Shown: positions 46,208-58,743 of the stretch, in pieces
Position numbering within the stretch: the stretch's first letter is position 1
Layout of the letters: every line of letters starts with the position of its first letter
Assembly: GCF_030272615.1 (NCBI RefSeq)
Contig: NC_081405.1
Span: 161,576,194 to 161,640,193, forward strand
Reading direction: 5' to 3'
DNA length: 64,000 nucleotides
Source of the DNA: Cryptomeria japonica
Taxonomy: Eukaryota; Streptophyta; Pinopsida; Cupressales; Cupressaceae
Notes under the pieces: generated by a model
What the model was told of the DNA's origin: nothing
The model's input: the letters and a program-made list of their open reading frames with translations, nothing else
Databases searched by the model: none
Translations under genes and position numbers: made by a program

Positions 46208-49200
46208 CTAGAACTTACTCTCAGTGAAAGGTTTGGTGAATATGTCAGCAACCTGCTCTGCTGTAGGACAATACTGCAAATCAATGACCTGCTCCTGGAT
46301 GAGCTCTCAGATATAGTGCAAATGAATCTCGATGTGTTTGGTCCACTGGTGCTGGACCAGGTTCTTCAAGATTGCAATAGCACTCTGATTGTCACAATGT
46401 AGAACTGTCGGCCGTGGAGTGGTGAATCCAAACTCTGTGAGAATCTGCTGGAGCCAAATGGTCTTAGTCGCTGCGTTAACAGTGCCTCGATACTTAGCCT
46501 CAGTCGAAGAGAGAGCAATAGCATGTTGCTTCTTTCTCTGCCAACAAATGGGGCCTAAACCAAGGTGAAAATTGTAACCAGAAGTAGACTTATGATCAAC
46601 TAGATCGCTAGCCCAATCGGAGTCTGTGTAACCAACCAAGTGAAGTCTTGTGCCTACTGCATAGTGAATCCCATAGTGATGTGTACCTTGGATGTAATGA
46701 AGGATGCGTTTGGCGGCTTTCCAATGAAGCTCATGTGGTTCCTGCATGAAGCGGGAAACCATGCCAACAACAAATGAAATATCAGGGCGTGTATGAGTCA
46801 AGTAGATGAGACTACCCACAAGCTGACGATACAAAGTGGCATCAACTGGTGGAGAAGAACATTGAGCCTCAAGCTTGACTCCTGAAAGAAAGGGAGTCGG
46901 AGCAGGCTTACAATCAGCCATATGAAAGCATGCAAGTAGATCAAGAGCATACTTGGGCTGCGATAGCGTAATCCCGGAAGGTGACTATGAAATCTCTATC
47001 CCGAGAAAGTAGTGCAAAAGACCCAAGTCAGTCATAGCAAATCTATCATGCAAAGCAGATTTGACCCTGGTAATGATGGATGAAGTACTCCCTATAATGA
47101 TCAAGTCATCAACATAGAGCACAAGTATCAAGTGAGAGTCATCCTATCGCAAAATGTAGACATTCAGATCGGAATGACACCTGGTGAACCCTGCGGAGAG
47201 AAGAAAGGAATCCATCTTGGCGTACCAAGCCCTGGGGGCCTGCTTAAGGCCATAGAGAGGTTTTCGTAGTCTGCAAACCAAGGAAGTATCCTGGATGAAA
47301 CCCTGTGGTTGCTCCATATAAATCTCCTCATCAAGATCACCATGAAGAAAAGCACTCTTCACATCCATCTGATGTACAGCCCAACCATGAGCTGCAGCAA
47401 TAGCAAGTGTCAAACGAATGGAGTTCTTCTTGGCTATGGGTTCAAAGGTCTTAGTATAGTCAACACCTACAACCTATGAGAAACCTTTCGCAACAAGCCG
47501 AGCCTTATACTTATCCACACTACTATCCGCTGCAAACTTGGTCCGATAGATCCACTTACATCGAACCATCTTTCTCCCCTTAGGGAGATGGACTAGATCC
47601 CATGTGTTGTTCCTCATCAAGGAACTACACTCTTCCTCCATAGCTTAGTCCCACTCAGGAACCCCTGATGCTTCCCTAAATGTCTGTGGATCAGAAGCGG
47701 TAGCAATGAATGCATGTGGAAGATCTTGATGTTGTGATCGAGTTCTCCGTGTATCTGAAGGATCCCCAACAAGAGAACCCATGGACTCAAGTGTCTGTCG
47801 AGCCCAACCAGGTCTAGGTGGAGGTGGAGAACGAGGCTCCTCAACTGCAAGTGGACCCTGTGGAGGTGTAACCCTGCGAGTTAGAGTTGAAGGAGTCTCA
47901 TCATCTGAATCACTAACATCACTATCCACAATGGAGGAAGGTGGAGGAGGTAGAGAGGCTAAGCTAGGAGAGCTTTCCTCAAAGTGAACACTCCTCTCAA
48001 TGAATACCTCATGTGTCTCTGGATCCATCAATCTGTATGTCTTAACACCCTCAGGATATCCAACAAATATGCAAGGCTGACTCTGAGGATCCAGTGCCTT
48101 GCGTTTCTATGGAGGAATGCGAGCCCATGCTGGACACCCAAAGACTCTGAAATGTCTCACAATCAGTTTCCTACCAGCCCAAGCTTCAAAAGGAGTAATA
48201 CCTTGCAAGGCTTTGTGAGGAACCCGATTCTGGATGTGTGTGGCACAACTGATAGCCTCTGCCCAAAAGGCGGGATCAAGAGAACGTGCATGTATCATAC
48301 AACTAGCCATTTCTTTGAGAGTTCTATTCTTGCATTCTGCAACCCCGTTCTTCTATGGAGTGTATGGAAGAAAATGCTGAAGATCAATCCCCTCAAATGT
48401 ACAAAAATCCTCAAGTCTTTTGTTCACATATTCCCTTCCATTATCTGTGCGAAGAATCTTGACCACTTTCCCTGATTGCTTTTCCACACGAGTCTTGAAG
48501 TCCTGAAATCTATCAAATACTTCACTCTTATGAATGAGAAAGTAGACCCAAGTGAAGCGGGAGTAGTCATCAATGAATGTAAGAACATAGCAGGCCTTAC
48601 TAAATGAAGGTGCTAGAAATGGACCTGCTACATTGCTGTGAACAAGTTGAAGAACTTCCAAAGCTCTCCAAGTTTTCCCTTTATCAAACTTCTCTTCGGG
48701 ATGCTTGCTCATGGAACAACTTGAACATACACCCTCTGAAAAACTGATTCAAAGTAGACTTGTGACCATGTCTTTAGTGCTTAGCTGCTGAAGATAGTGG
48801 TAGTTGAGGTGACCAAACCGCTCATGCCATAGCTTACTTTCTAAATTTGAATGAGTAAGAAAGGCCCTAGAAGGTGAACTTGGCACAAAGTGGGAAAATG
48901 AATAAAGCCTTGAGTTGTCATTGACTTGTCCCACTGCTACCAAGGCATCATCATCAAGTTCCTTTACCACAACTGAATCTGGTGTAAACTCAACCTTTTT
49001 CCCATTCCCATAGTGAGTGATTTGGTAGATGGAGAGAAGGTTGGTAGACAAGTTAGGAACATAGAGAACATTTTCAAATGTTCCATCATCCATGTCAACT
49101 GAACCTTTCCCTTCAACCTCTACTTGTGTGTCATCACCTATGTAAATGTGAGGTACCTTAGATGGCTCCAATGAAGAAAACTGCTCCTTTGTAGAACCCA

Positions 49201-50224
49201 TGTGATATGAGGCACCCGAGTCAAGTATCCATTGCTGTGAAGAACCTGTTGTCGCCACAAATGCTTGCCCTTTTCCCTTAGACTGTGAGGAAGAGGAAGG
49301 AGATGAATCCTTCTTTGTGTAGGCGGATGGCAAGTTGATGTTGTTTTTCTTGAGAAGATTGGTTAACTCATCAACTTGCTTTGCGTGGCATCGATGCTCA
49401 TCATGACCATACTTCTTGCAATATGCACAAGTTGGTTTATCCTTCTTAGGTGGTGTCCCCTTCTTGGAAGAGGATGAAAAATCGCCTTGTGATGGAGAGG
49501 ATGATTGTCATTTTTCCTGGTGTGGCTTAGACTTAGATTGCTTATTCTTCTTGTTGGAATCTTTGCCTTGACTTCCCTGATTCCCTTGATTAGCCACCAA
49601 AGCCTTGGACTTTGAAGACTTGAGAAGCCCAATGTTCAACAACTTAGATTGTTCCAATATCAACATTTCTGTGAAAGCATCAAATGAAGGCATAACATAA
49701 GAACTCCCTACTGTCAAACAATGAGTTTGGAAGCTAGATACAAATGCTGCATATTCTGGTGCAAGCTTGTCCAACAAGTTGAATATCAACTGAGCATCCT
49801 TTTTGTCAATTCCACAATCCTTAAGCTTTGCTCTTAGCTCATTTGCTTTGGTGACATAATCTTGGATTGTATCAAAACTCTTGGGATCCAAGTTGGTGAG
49901 CTCATTGTCAATCTGATAGCCTCTGATTTCATCAACTTGTCCATACAATTTTTGAAACATATCCCAAGCCTCTTTGATTGTTTTACACTTCTCAATGTGA
50001 AAAATGAGGTCATCTGATACATACTTGCGTAAGGTTCCAAGAGCCATGCAATTTTTTGTGAGCCATTCTAATTGAGCAATTGGATTAGCCTTAGGATCAG
50101 GAGGTGTTGTTATTGTTCCATCTATGTAGTGTGTGAGACCCTTTTCCATTAATTTACTCCATACTTTAATTTTCCATGATGCATAATTATGTGGAGTTAG
50201 AGGTGGAAATTTATTAGGACTCAT
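46208..50224 (-). pseudogene. copia Gag-Pol polyprotein, nine nonsense codons, no frameshift
   Basis: 1339 codons in one register from ATG 50224 (MSPNKFPPLTPHNYASWK). Gag is followed by the knuckle CAYCKKYGHDEHRC (near 49410), protease ILDSGASYHM, pre-integrase LWHERFGHLN, and integrase with NGREYVN and the conserved Glu. RT has VHQMDVKSAFLHGDL, YGLKQAPRAWY and a YVDD box near 47115. RNase H has TDSDWASD, SSTEAKY and CDNQSAI. Stops: TGA 49508, TGA 48749, TAG 48353, TAG 48107, TAA 47645, TAG 47474, TAG 47144, TAG 46985, TGA 46307 (low coordinates). The first integrase Asp is changed to Asn (HSNVAGP). Each stop can be explained by one C-to-T change from CAG, CAA or CGA. Confidence 0.92.
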
Positions 50225-51731
50225 TGCAACAAAAATGGAAAGAGCACAAAGAGAGGCACAATCACACAAGACACCCCCCCAAATTCACTCAATCAAATAA
50301 CCCCCCCCCCCCAAATGTGATGATTTTGTCACTTTATAAGTAGTGCGTATACAATGGGCCACTTGCAAAAAATGGCAAAATGGACTTTTGATTTATAATT
50401 TTACAATTGCCTCAATAAGGCCAAAAGAGTCTCAAATTGATAATGCAAGAGATCTAACTAAGATCCAAGCAATTTACAAGTACCTAATAGGCCAAATAAG
50501 ACCAATATCTGAAAGTAAAATTTCCACTCAAAATCTCTAAAATCTGATCATAGATTATGAAAGTAGATAAAAAAATAAGGACTTTAAAAAAAATGGCACC
50601 TAAAAAGGAGGTCGTATGAGCTCAAACGAGGCCTTTGAAGTTGCAAAATTGAGGATTAGACAGGTACAACTGAGAGAATCCAAAAATTTAAAAAAACTTG
50701 TACACCAAAATTAGAAAATAACCACACCACTATGAATATCATGAAATTTTAGCCCATTTCAAAAAAAATTGCACCAAAAAAGGAGCAAAAATGAGCAAGA
50801 TATGGCCTTTCAAAGTTGGACTGCAAAACTGAAAAGCCCAATGGAGAGGGGTCAAAATTTTTTCAAAAAATGCTAATGTGGCACTGACATCAGCAATTCA
50901 CTATGTTAAATTTGATGGTCGTATGACCATCGCAAAAACTTTGCCTCCCTGCTAATTGGGCGTCCGTACTGTACGGACTGCTGACTGGGCAGGTGACTGT
51001 GCAGATCTGTTGACAGAGCGTACGGATCTGACGTGGCTGTGTAGGGTGTACGGTTTAGTTTGCGGGCCAGTGGCCGCCTACCACGTGGTGGACGCGGGGC
51101 CGCCTGTCTTTGGTGGTCACCGGCGGAGGGAGCAGCCGGAGCCGAGGGGCCAGCGGCGGTGGTTGAGGGGGCCGGAGGCGGCCTGTAACAGGTGGAGACT
51201 CGCAGGTGAGCGGTCGCTGAGTGGCGGGGAGACCTGGGTGCCGGTGGGGAGAACAGGTGCAGAGCGGCGGGGAGACCTGGACGCTTGGGCGGCGGCGGGT
51301 GAGGGGTCGCTGAGCGGCGGGTGACGTGACTCAGCAGGTACCGGCACGGGCAGCGGCGGGAGGACGAAACGGTCGGCGGTGCTTGCAACACCTACGACAC
51401 GCAAGTACAAGGTACGGGGGGGTCTGCGGCCCCTCAAAAACCAGCAAATAAACTTTTTATTTTTATTTTTATTTTTGAAAAACCTTTGATTTTTTTTTGA
51501 AATTAAAAAAAAAAAAAAATTCGAAATCCGTACGATAATAGCCAAAATAGGGAAAAAAAATTTCTCACCGAAATAGGTCGACTTTATAGTCGAAATTTAT
51601 GGAAACAGCCTCCCGGATTCAACGGTGATGTCCAAATTGCTGTATGACGCCCCCAAAAAATGAAGATCCCCAAATCCGAAAATAGAAGCCTTCCACGATG
51701 TCTCCAAAAACCGATCAATGAAGCCCCAATA
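50225..51731 (-). other. 1.5-kb leader of the copia element with a GC-rich island
   Basis: Between PBS and Gag. Most is AT-rich, but 50940-51425 is strongly GC-rich, with repeated GGTCGCTGAG(T/C)GGCGGG and CGGGGAGACCTGG words. On the minus strand it opens Pro/Arg/Ser-rich frames. A C13 run lies at 50300-50312. Confidence 0.7.
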
Positions 51732-51743
51732 GCTCTGATACCA
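51732..51743 (-). other. primer binding site, perfect tRNA-iMet type
   Basis: The minus strand reads TGGTATCAGAGC, directly abutting the LTR. Confidence 0.95.
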
Positions 51744-52188
51744 TGTAGGATTTTGCCAAGATCAAGGGCACAATGAAAAGTATAAAAGAGACAATAGAAT
51801 GACAAAAACAAACTATATTCTCATCAATATGCAAAATGATCAACTAGATTAACCAATACAATGAATATAGGCCTGCATATATAGGCAAGGCCATATGGAT
51901 GTATGAGCACACAAATATGACATGTGGCTCAATGAGAAACAAGGGTAGGTAAGAAATACTAAGGGTAGGTAGGAGAAATAATATAATATTCCACAAGAGG
52001 TGGATGACCCACCGAATGTGGAGTGTAATAGAAAAATAAGACCACAAAAGGTGGAATTTCTCCTACAAGCTCTATCCCTATGTGCACACTTCCCTAAGTG
52101 TCTCAAATCCAAACTACGAAGAGATGCATTATCCTAAGTTAACTTAAGTAAGTGTAATAATATCCAAAATGAATATTTATTTACACCA
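51744..52188 (-). repeat. copia 5' LTR, 445 bp
   Basis: The TATA box on the minus strand is CCTATATATGC (about 51876-51886). The nine differences from the other LTR are mostly C/T or A/G. Confidence 0.97.
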
Positions 52189-52193
52189 AGTTT
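52189..52193. other. target site duplication AGTTT, right copy
   Basis: Identical to 45430-45434. Confidence 0.95.
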
Positions 52194-52915
52194 TATATAA
52201 ATAAAACCCCCTCTCTCATTTCAAACTCTATCATCATATACTTGGAGCAAAGCTCACAAGCTAATATCAGCAACTACTACAACTTCCAGAAATAGAGAAG
52301 ATATAAATCACTAGGAAAGATAAATATATTGAGATGTGATGAATAACTATTTACACAAGCTCTTCTTATAAAGGCATTAGCAAGAAAGAAAGCACCAATG
52401 AGGTATGTGTGTAGCTACAACCACCGACACAATTTACTAAATGCATAGGTAAAAAATATTGAACTCTACCTACTCGCTTGGAAACATGTAGCAATACTAT
52501 TTGCCTAAGTTGGACTTAAGTAATATAAATCGGTAAAGGCCTATTTACACTAACACCCCCCGCTTAAGTCCAACTTAGGGAGAAAAAATATAAATGATGC
52601 AATATGATATGATGATGGATCCCATCAAATAGGCCATGTTATGTACCCATGAACAAATGCAAATGCATCTAATCTCTTACAAACAAAGAAAAGGAGAAAA
52701 CCTCATGGCACAAAACTCCTCTTCAAAACAAAATAATGCAAATGAAGATAAGTGATAAGATGAGTGATGAATGGAGGTCTCAACACCAATACCCCCCAAG
52801 AACTACATACATCACGCAGATACAATCAATAGCCCCTGATAGGAAGGAAGGTGAGAGACTATGTATCCCTCCCATAATGAATAATTTCTTATAAGAATGG
52901 CATGTGTCTTGTAAG
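52194..52915 (-). mobile_element. relict related copia: LTR end, PPT and 3' noncoding DNA
   Basis: 52194-52552 ends CTATTTACACTA and is followed by ACACCCCCCGCTTAAGTCCAACTTAGG. This matches the LTR end, polypurine tract and 3' leader of the complete element (TTTACACCA, ACACCCCCCCTTAAGTGCAACTTAGG). Similarity continues to about 52720. So the complete element inserted into the 3' LTR of an older cousin in the same orientation. Confidence 0.75.
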
Positions 52916-52916
52916 T

Positions 52917-55725
52917 TGAAGGTTTGAAGCATAATCTTTTGAGTGTTGGACAAATGGTTGACAAGAAATATGATATGCAATTCAAGAATGGTAAATACAA
53001 GATCCTAAATGCCTCTTCTGTAGAGATTGCATCAGGGACTAAGACTAAAGGTAATATCTTTCAGTTGAATGCTGGTGAGAAAAGTTATTTGATTGTTGAG
53101 ATTGATGAAATTTGGTTGTGGCATAGGAGAATGTGTCATGTTAATTTTGACTGCATGATAAGGATAAGCTCTACTCAAGATGTTAAAGATTTTCCTAATA
53201 TTGTGAAGCCTGCTAATCCGGTATGTAAGGAATGGTAGATGAGAAAGCAAACAAGAACTTCATTTAAGAGTAATTTGTATTCATCTAATGGATTGTTAGA
53301 TCCAATGAATATTGACTTATGTAGTCATAACAGAGTGAGAAGCATGTAGGGTGACAAATATTTCATGTTGTTGATTGATGACTATTCTAGGATGATGTGG
53401 GTTGCCTTTCTAAGGGAGAAAATAGAAGCATTGGAGAAATTCAACATATTCAAATTTAGAGTGGAGACTGAGACAGGGTTGAATTTGAAGTTCCTAAGAT
53501 TTGACAAAGAAGGAGAATTTACATCAGGATAATTTGATACATTCAATGAGAGGAATGTAATTAGAAGACATTTATCTTTTCCTAGAACCCCTCAACAGAA
53601 TGAAGGTGTTGTAAAGAAGAACAAAACTATTTTGGATTTTGCCAAGACTATGTTGATTGAAGGGAATGTTGCACAAACCTTTTGGAGAGAATTTGTTAGC
53701 ACCGTTGTTTACACATTCAATTGGGTGCATATCAAAGGTGATTCCGGTAATACTCCTTATGAGCTATGGTTTGGTCATGTTCTTACATTTAGATATTTCA
53801 AAATTTTTGGAAGTAAATGTTATATATCAAGAGACATGAGGATATAGGAAATATTCTTGGGATATTCTACTAAGAGAAAGGCCTACCAGTGTTACAACAA
53901 GAGACTAAAGAAGATAGTAGAGAATGCAAATGTGAAGGTAGACGAATGTCTTGGAAAACATATTTGAGCATGCAGTTATGATTTTGATGATGAGGATGTT
54001 ATTTTAAAGCCCATGCAAACTAAGATCCTTAAGAAAAATGATCTGGTGGTGACAGTTAATCTGAATATTGTTGTTGTCAATGAAGAAGTGCAAGAGACTA
54101 ACAATCAGAAGACTTTGAGGTATGTAAGATTTAATCATTCATAAAATCAAATAATTGGTGATAAGAATAAAGGTGTAATGAATAGGAAAAGGATTCTTGG
54201 TGAAGAGATATGTTTGATTTCAAAGATTGAGCCTAAAGATGTTGCAAAAGCATGTAAAGATGACAATTGGATAAAGGCAATGCAAGAAGAGATGAATCAG
54301 ATTGAGAAGAACAACACTGGAAGCTTGTTCCAAGACCTAAAGATAAGAATGTAATTGGTACTAAATAGGTGTTCTGGATAAATTGAATGAAGCCGATGAA
54401 GCTATCTAAAACAAAGAAAGATTGGTATTTAAAGGGTGTTCTCAGATGGAAGGAATTGACTATGAGGAGAATTTTTATCTAGTAGTTATAATTGAAGTTG
54501 TTAGATTGCTACTTGCATATGTTGCTTACAATAATTTCAAGGTGTATCAGATGGATGTTAAGTCAGCACTTTGAAAGGAGATCTTAAGGAGGAAGTCGAC
54601 ATTGATTAAGTTGATGGATTTTCTTTATCAGATGAAGGAGATATGGTATGCAATTGAAGAAAGAATTGTATGGACTTAAGCAATCCCCTAGAGCTTGGCA
54701 TGCTAGATTAGATAAATATCTATTGAAGTTAAGATTCTATAAAGGTATTGCTGATATTAATTTAAACTTTAAGGTTGATAATGATAACATTTTGATTGTT
54801 GAAGTCTTTGTTGATGATATCATTTTTGGAGGAGATGATGATTTGATATGAAGTTTGTTGATGATATGAAAAAGAAATTTTGAGATGTCAATAATAGGTG
54901 AAATAAAATTCTTTTTAGGAATTGTCAAAGGTATTTTCATTTCTTAGTCTAAGTATGTGAAGGAATTGTTGAAGAAGTTTGGGTTAGCTGATTCCAAACC
55001 TATTCAAACTCTTATGTTAACTGGATGCAAGTTGTTTAAGAATGGTGAATCTCAGAATGTTAATCAAACTTTGTATAGATCTATGGTTGGAGGATTGTTG
55101 TACTTAAATCGGACTAGACCAGATATTATGTATGTTGTTTGTCTTTGTGCTAGATTTCAATATAATCATAAAGAGACTTGTGTTACTGTTGTAAAAGGAT
55201 TTTCAGATACTTGAAGGGAACTATTGACTATGGTTTGTGGTATCCAAAGAATGATGATTTCCTTCTATATGCATATATTGATGTTGATTGGAAAGGTGAT
55301 GTTGATGACTGAAAGAGCACTACCGGTGGATCTTTCTTTATGCGAAAGAAGCTAATTTCATGGTCTAGTAAGAAGCAAGATGCTATATCTCTATCTACTA
55401 TTGAAACTAAATACAATGTTGTTGCTAGCAACTGTACTCAGGTAAATTTGGATGAAGCAGATGTTGAAAGATATCAAAGTGATTTATGATGATCCTACTA
55501 TTATTTATTACATGATAATTTAAGTTCTATTAATATTTCTAAGAATTCAATACTGCATTCTAAAACAAAGCATGTATCGATAAAGTATCATTTCTTGAGG
55601 GAGAAATTGGAATATGTATCTACAGAGGATCAGATTACAGATATTTGCACTAAGACTTTGCTTGCAGATACATTTGTATATTTGAGAGACAAGTTAGGGG
55701 TCTCTACCCCTCTTGATGAAAACTA
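52917..55725 (+). pseudogene. copia Pol remnant (integrase, RT, RNase H)
   Basis: It starts abruptly inside the pre-integrase domain (GLKHNLLSVGQMVDKKYDMQ), with LWHRRMCHVNF. Integrase follows: IDDYSRMMWV, LRFDKEGEF, and PRTPQQNEGVVKKNK where the catalytic Glu is expected. RT shows VYQMDVKSA, LYGLKQSPRAWHARLD and FVDDIIFGG. RNase H ends at EYVSTEDQITDICTKTL and the stop at 55723. Many stops and frame changes. The protein is close to the minus-strand copy at 5490-7784. The 5' part is missing, and the 3' end runs within about 20 bases into the gypsy pol at 55745. Confidence 0.88.
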
Positions 55726-55749
55726 GATGCATGGAAATTAAAAGAATTC

Positions 55750-58743
55750 ATGGCATGCGTAGGAGATTTCGCTGAAATCCTTTTCGAAGGATCTGAACGT
55801 GGGGGCAAGCCAATCGGTGAAGAACCAATGGAAACAAGGGAAGTGATCCAACTTCAAGGAAACATAATTCCCAAAGGCCTGGTTTCTTTGGAACATCTTT
55901 TTGGTAGAAAGGATGACAGTACTTTAAAGAAAGATGCTGGTTCTAATGAAAGTAAAGAGGAACATGACAAGATCAACATTGGAAGTGAAGAGGATCCTAA
56001 GCTGATCTCTATAGGCAAAACTTGTTCTGCAAGGGAAAAGAGGAACTTATCTGAGCTTTTAATCTAATATCAAGATGTTTTTGCATGGGGTTATGGTGAC
56101 TTAAAAAATTTCAGAAATGGTGAATTCGTGCATCACATACCATTGAAACCAGGGGCCACCACCTTCAGACAAAAGCTTAGAAATTACAACCCCAAAGTTT
56201 CAGAAGCCATTTTTAGAAAGGTAGAAAAGATGTTGAAGGCCTGTATAATTTACCCAATACATCATTCAACATGGGTGGCAAATATTGTTCCAGTAAGGAA
56301 AAAGAACGGTGAAATAAGGATTTGTGTAGACTTTAGGAATCTAAATCAAGCAAGCCTCAAAGATAACTATGCGCTTCCTGCTATGGATCATGTCTTGCAG
56401 TCAGTAGTTGGATCCGAAGTAATGTCGATGCTGGATGGTTACTCAGGATATAATCAGATTAGTGTCGCCCCAGAAGATCAACACAAAACAGCCTTCATCA
56501 CTCCCTGGGGTACTTTTGCTTACAACTGAATGCCTTTTGGTCTAATTAATGCCGGAGCTACTTTTCAGCGAGCGATGAATTCCTCTTTCAAAGACCTGCG
56601 AGATAAGATAATTGTTATATATCTTGATGATTTAACTGTCTATTCTAAAAGAAGGAAACATCATTTGAGGGACTTAGAGAAGGTGCTGGAAAGATGTAGA
56701 CAGCATGGTATATCTTTGAATCCGAAGAAGTCTATTTTCTTCGTTGAAGAAGGTAAATTGCTCGGGCATATTGTTTCTAAAGAAGGTGTAAAAATCGATC
56801 CAGAGAGGGTGAAAGCAATACAGAAGCTGGTTCTGCCTACAAATAGAAGTGATTTGAAATCTTTCTTTAGTCAGATCAATTTCCTGAGAAGTTTTGTACC
56901 CGAATTTTCTGAAAAGGTGAGATACATGTTGGACATGATGAGCGAGAAACGTCCTTTCAGATGGCGAGAAGAGGGTAAGAAAGATTTTGAAGATATCAAA
57001 ACAGCTATCGCAAGTGCTCCAATGCTGGTAAGCCCTAATTTTGAGAAAGACTTCATTATTTATTGTTACGCTTCTGAGCATTCTCTATCTAGTATTTTAA
57101 CCCAACCCAATGATGAAGGAAAAGAAGCTCCAATTGCCTTCATGAGTGTTCCATTGAAGAAGCATGAATTAAATTATAGTCCAACAGAAAAACATGCCTT
57201 TGCTGTAGTAAGGGCATTGAAACAATTCAGGTATTACATACTGCACTCTCATTCTGTTGTATTTGTGCCCGGGACTGCAGTCAAAAGCATTTTGACTCAA
57301 CAAGAAGTAGGAATGAATAAACGAGCGACTTGGGTAGCTAAAGTGCAAGAATATGATTTAACAATCAAACCTACTTCTCTGGTAAGGGGGCGTGGTTTGT
57401 GCAAAATGATAGCTGAGAATAGAGATGTGTCTCCCGGTAAATCCGATGAAGCTCATACGGTTTTACTGGTCAGTCTAACAGATCCTTGGTTCTCTGACAT
57501 TGCATATTTTCTTTCATACGGTGAATGCCCATCAAACATGAATTATAAAGATAAACGGAATCTCAGGCTGAAAGCTGCCAAATATGTAATTTCAGATGGT
57601 GTTCTATATAAGAGGGGAATCGATGGAACATTTTTAAGATGCGTGGATGCAGAGCAACAAGAAAAATTGTTAAAAGCGTACCATTCTAAGGCTTGCGGAG
57701 GACACTTTTCATCCACTGTTACTACCTTTAAAATTCTCAGGAATTGTTTTTACTGGCCAGGTATGTTCAAAGATGCTTATAAATTTGTGAAAAACTGTGA
57801 GAAATGTCAACTTTTTACTGGACGTCCTCAATTAGCAGCACTACCTCTCAGACCTGTAGTAATTGATGAACCGTTTCAACAATGGGGCATCGACTTTATT
57901 GGACCTATAAATCCTCCATCAAGCACTGGACATATCTACATTCTAACAGCGACAGATTATTTCACTAAATGGGTGGAGGCAATTCCAACGAAGAAATCTA
58001 ACTCTCAAGTGGTATGTGAATTTCTGATGGAGCAAATTTTTGTTAGATTTGGTGTACCTCAGAAAGTGGTTTCAGATAATGCCACTTATTTCTCATCAAA
58101 GGAAATATCACTTTTCTGTTACAAGCACGGTGTGTCATTGGCACATTCATCAGATTATTTCCCACAGGGAAATGGGCAGGCAGAGTCCAGCAATAAGAAT
58201 CTAGTGGCCATCATAAAAAAATTGGTATCTGACAATTCCCGAGATTGGCACAAAAGGCTCTATGAAGCATTGTGGGCAGACCGGATCACACCAAAAAGAG
58301 CTATTGGGATGGCTCCATTTGAATTAGTATATGGGATTGGAGCTCAAGTATCTTTACCCCTGGAGTTATCAGCTGCTAAATTGCAATCGGTCATCGAAGA
58401 TCAATTCTTTAAAAATTCATTGGAGAAGAGAGTCATGTATCTACACAAGTTGGAAAATGAGAGGAGCAAATTAGTTGATCACATCACAGAGCACCAGATG
58501 AATGTGAAGCGCATCTTTGACAGGAAAACTCGACCAAGAAATTTCCTTAAGAACGATGAAGTACTCCTGTGGGATAAGAGGAAAGAACCAAAAGGAGCTC
58601 ACGAAAAATTTGAATCTCTTTGGAAAGGTCTGTTCTTTATTTCAGAAGTTGTTGGTCCTAACACTTTCCGTTTGAGATACCCAGATGGAACAATTCTGCC
58701 TTTTACATATAATGGGCAGGATTTGAAGCTGGTCAAATTCTAA
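55750..58743 (+). pseudogene. Tat-like Pol: RT, RNase H, integrase
   Basis: 998 codons in one frame with two stops (TAA 56065, TGA 56527). RT: ICVDFRNLNQAS, MLDGYSGYNQIS, MPFGLINAG and the IYLDD active site near 56615. RNase H begins about 57050; its first catalytic Asp is Tyr (IIYCYASEHS, codon 57067). Integrase has an HHCC zinc finger (AYHSKACGGH...CEKC, 57680-57820), Asp in WGIDFIGPI, Asp in VVSDNATYF and Glu in GNGQAESSN. The GPY/SH3-like end is SLWKGLFFISEVVGPNTFRL. Apart from two stops and the RNase H change the protein looks well kept. Confidence 0.92.

Larger units (their letters stand above)
45435..52188 (-). mobile_element. complete Ty1/copia element
   Basis: 6754 bp, minus strand: 445-bp LTRs at both ends, perfect PBS, polypurine tract, one uninterrupted frame register for Gag-Pol, and 5-bp target duplications. 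The LTRs differ at 9 of 445 sites (about 2 percent), so it is older than the element at 12798 but still fairly young. Domain order Gag, protease, integrase, RT, RNase H is copia. Nine in-frame stops make this copy unable to encode Pol. Confidence 0.97.

Noticed and set aside
45956-46211. Lys-rich plus-strand ORFs
   Set aside because: They lie in the 3' untranslated region of the minus-strand copia; purine-rich composition explains them.
50906-51545. Pro/Arg-rich ORFs on both strands
   Set aside because: They follow from the GC-rich composition of the copia leader; overlapping frames on both strands are open and none has a domain.
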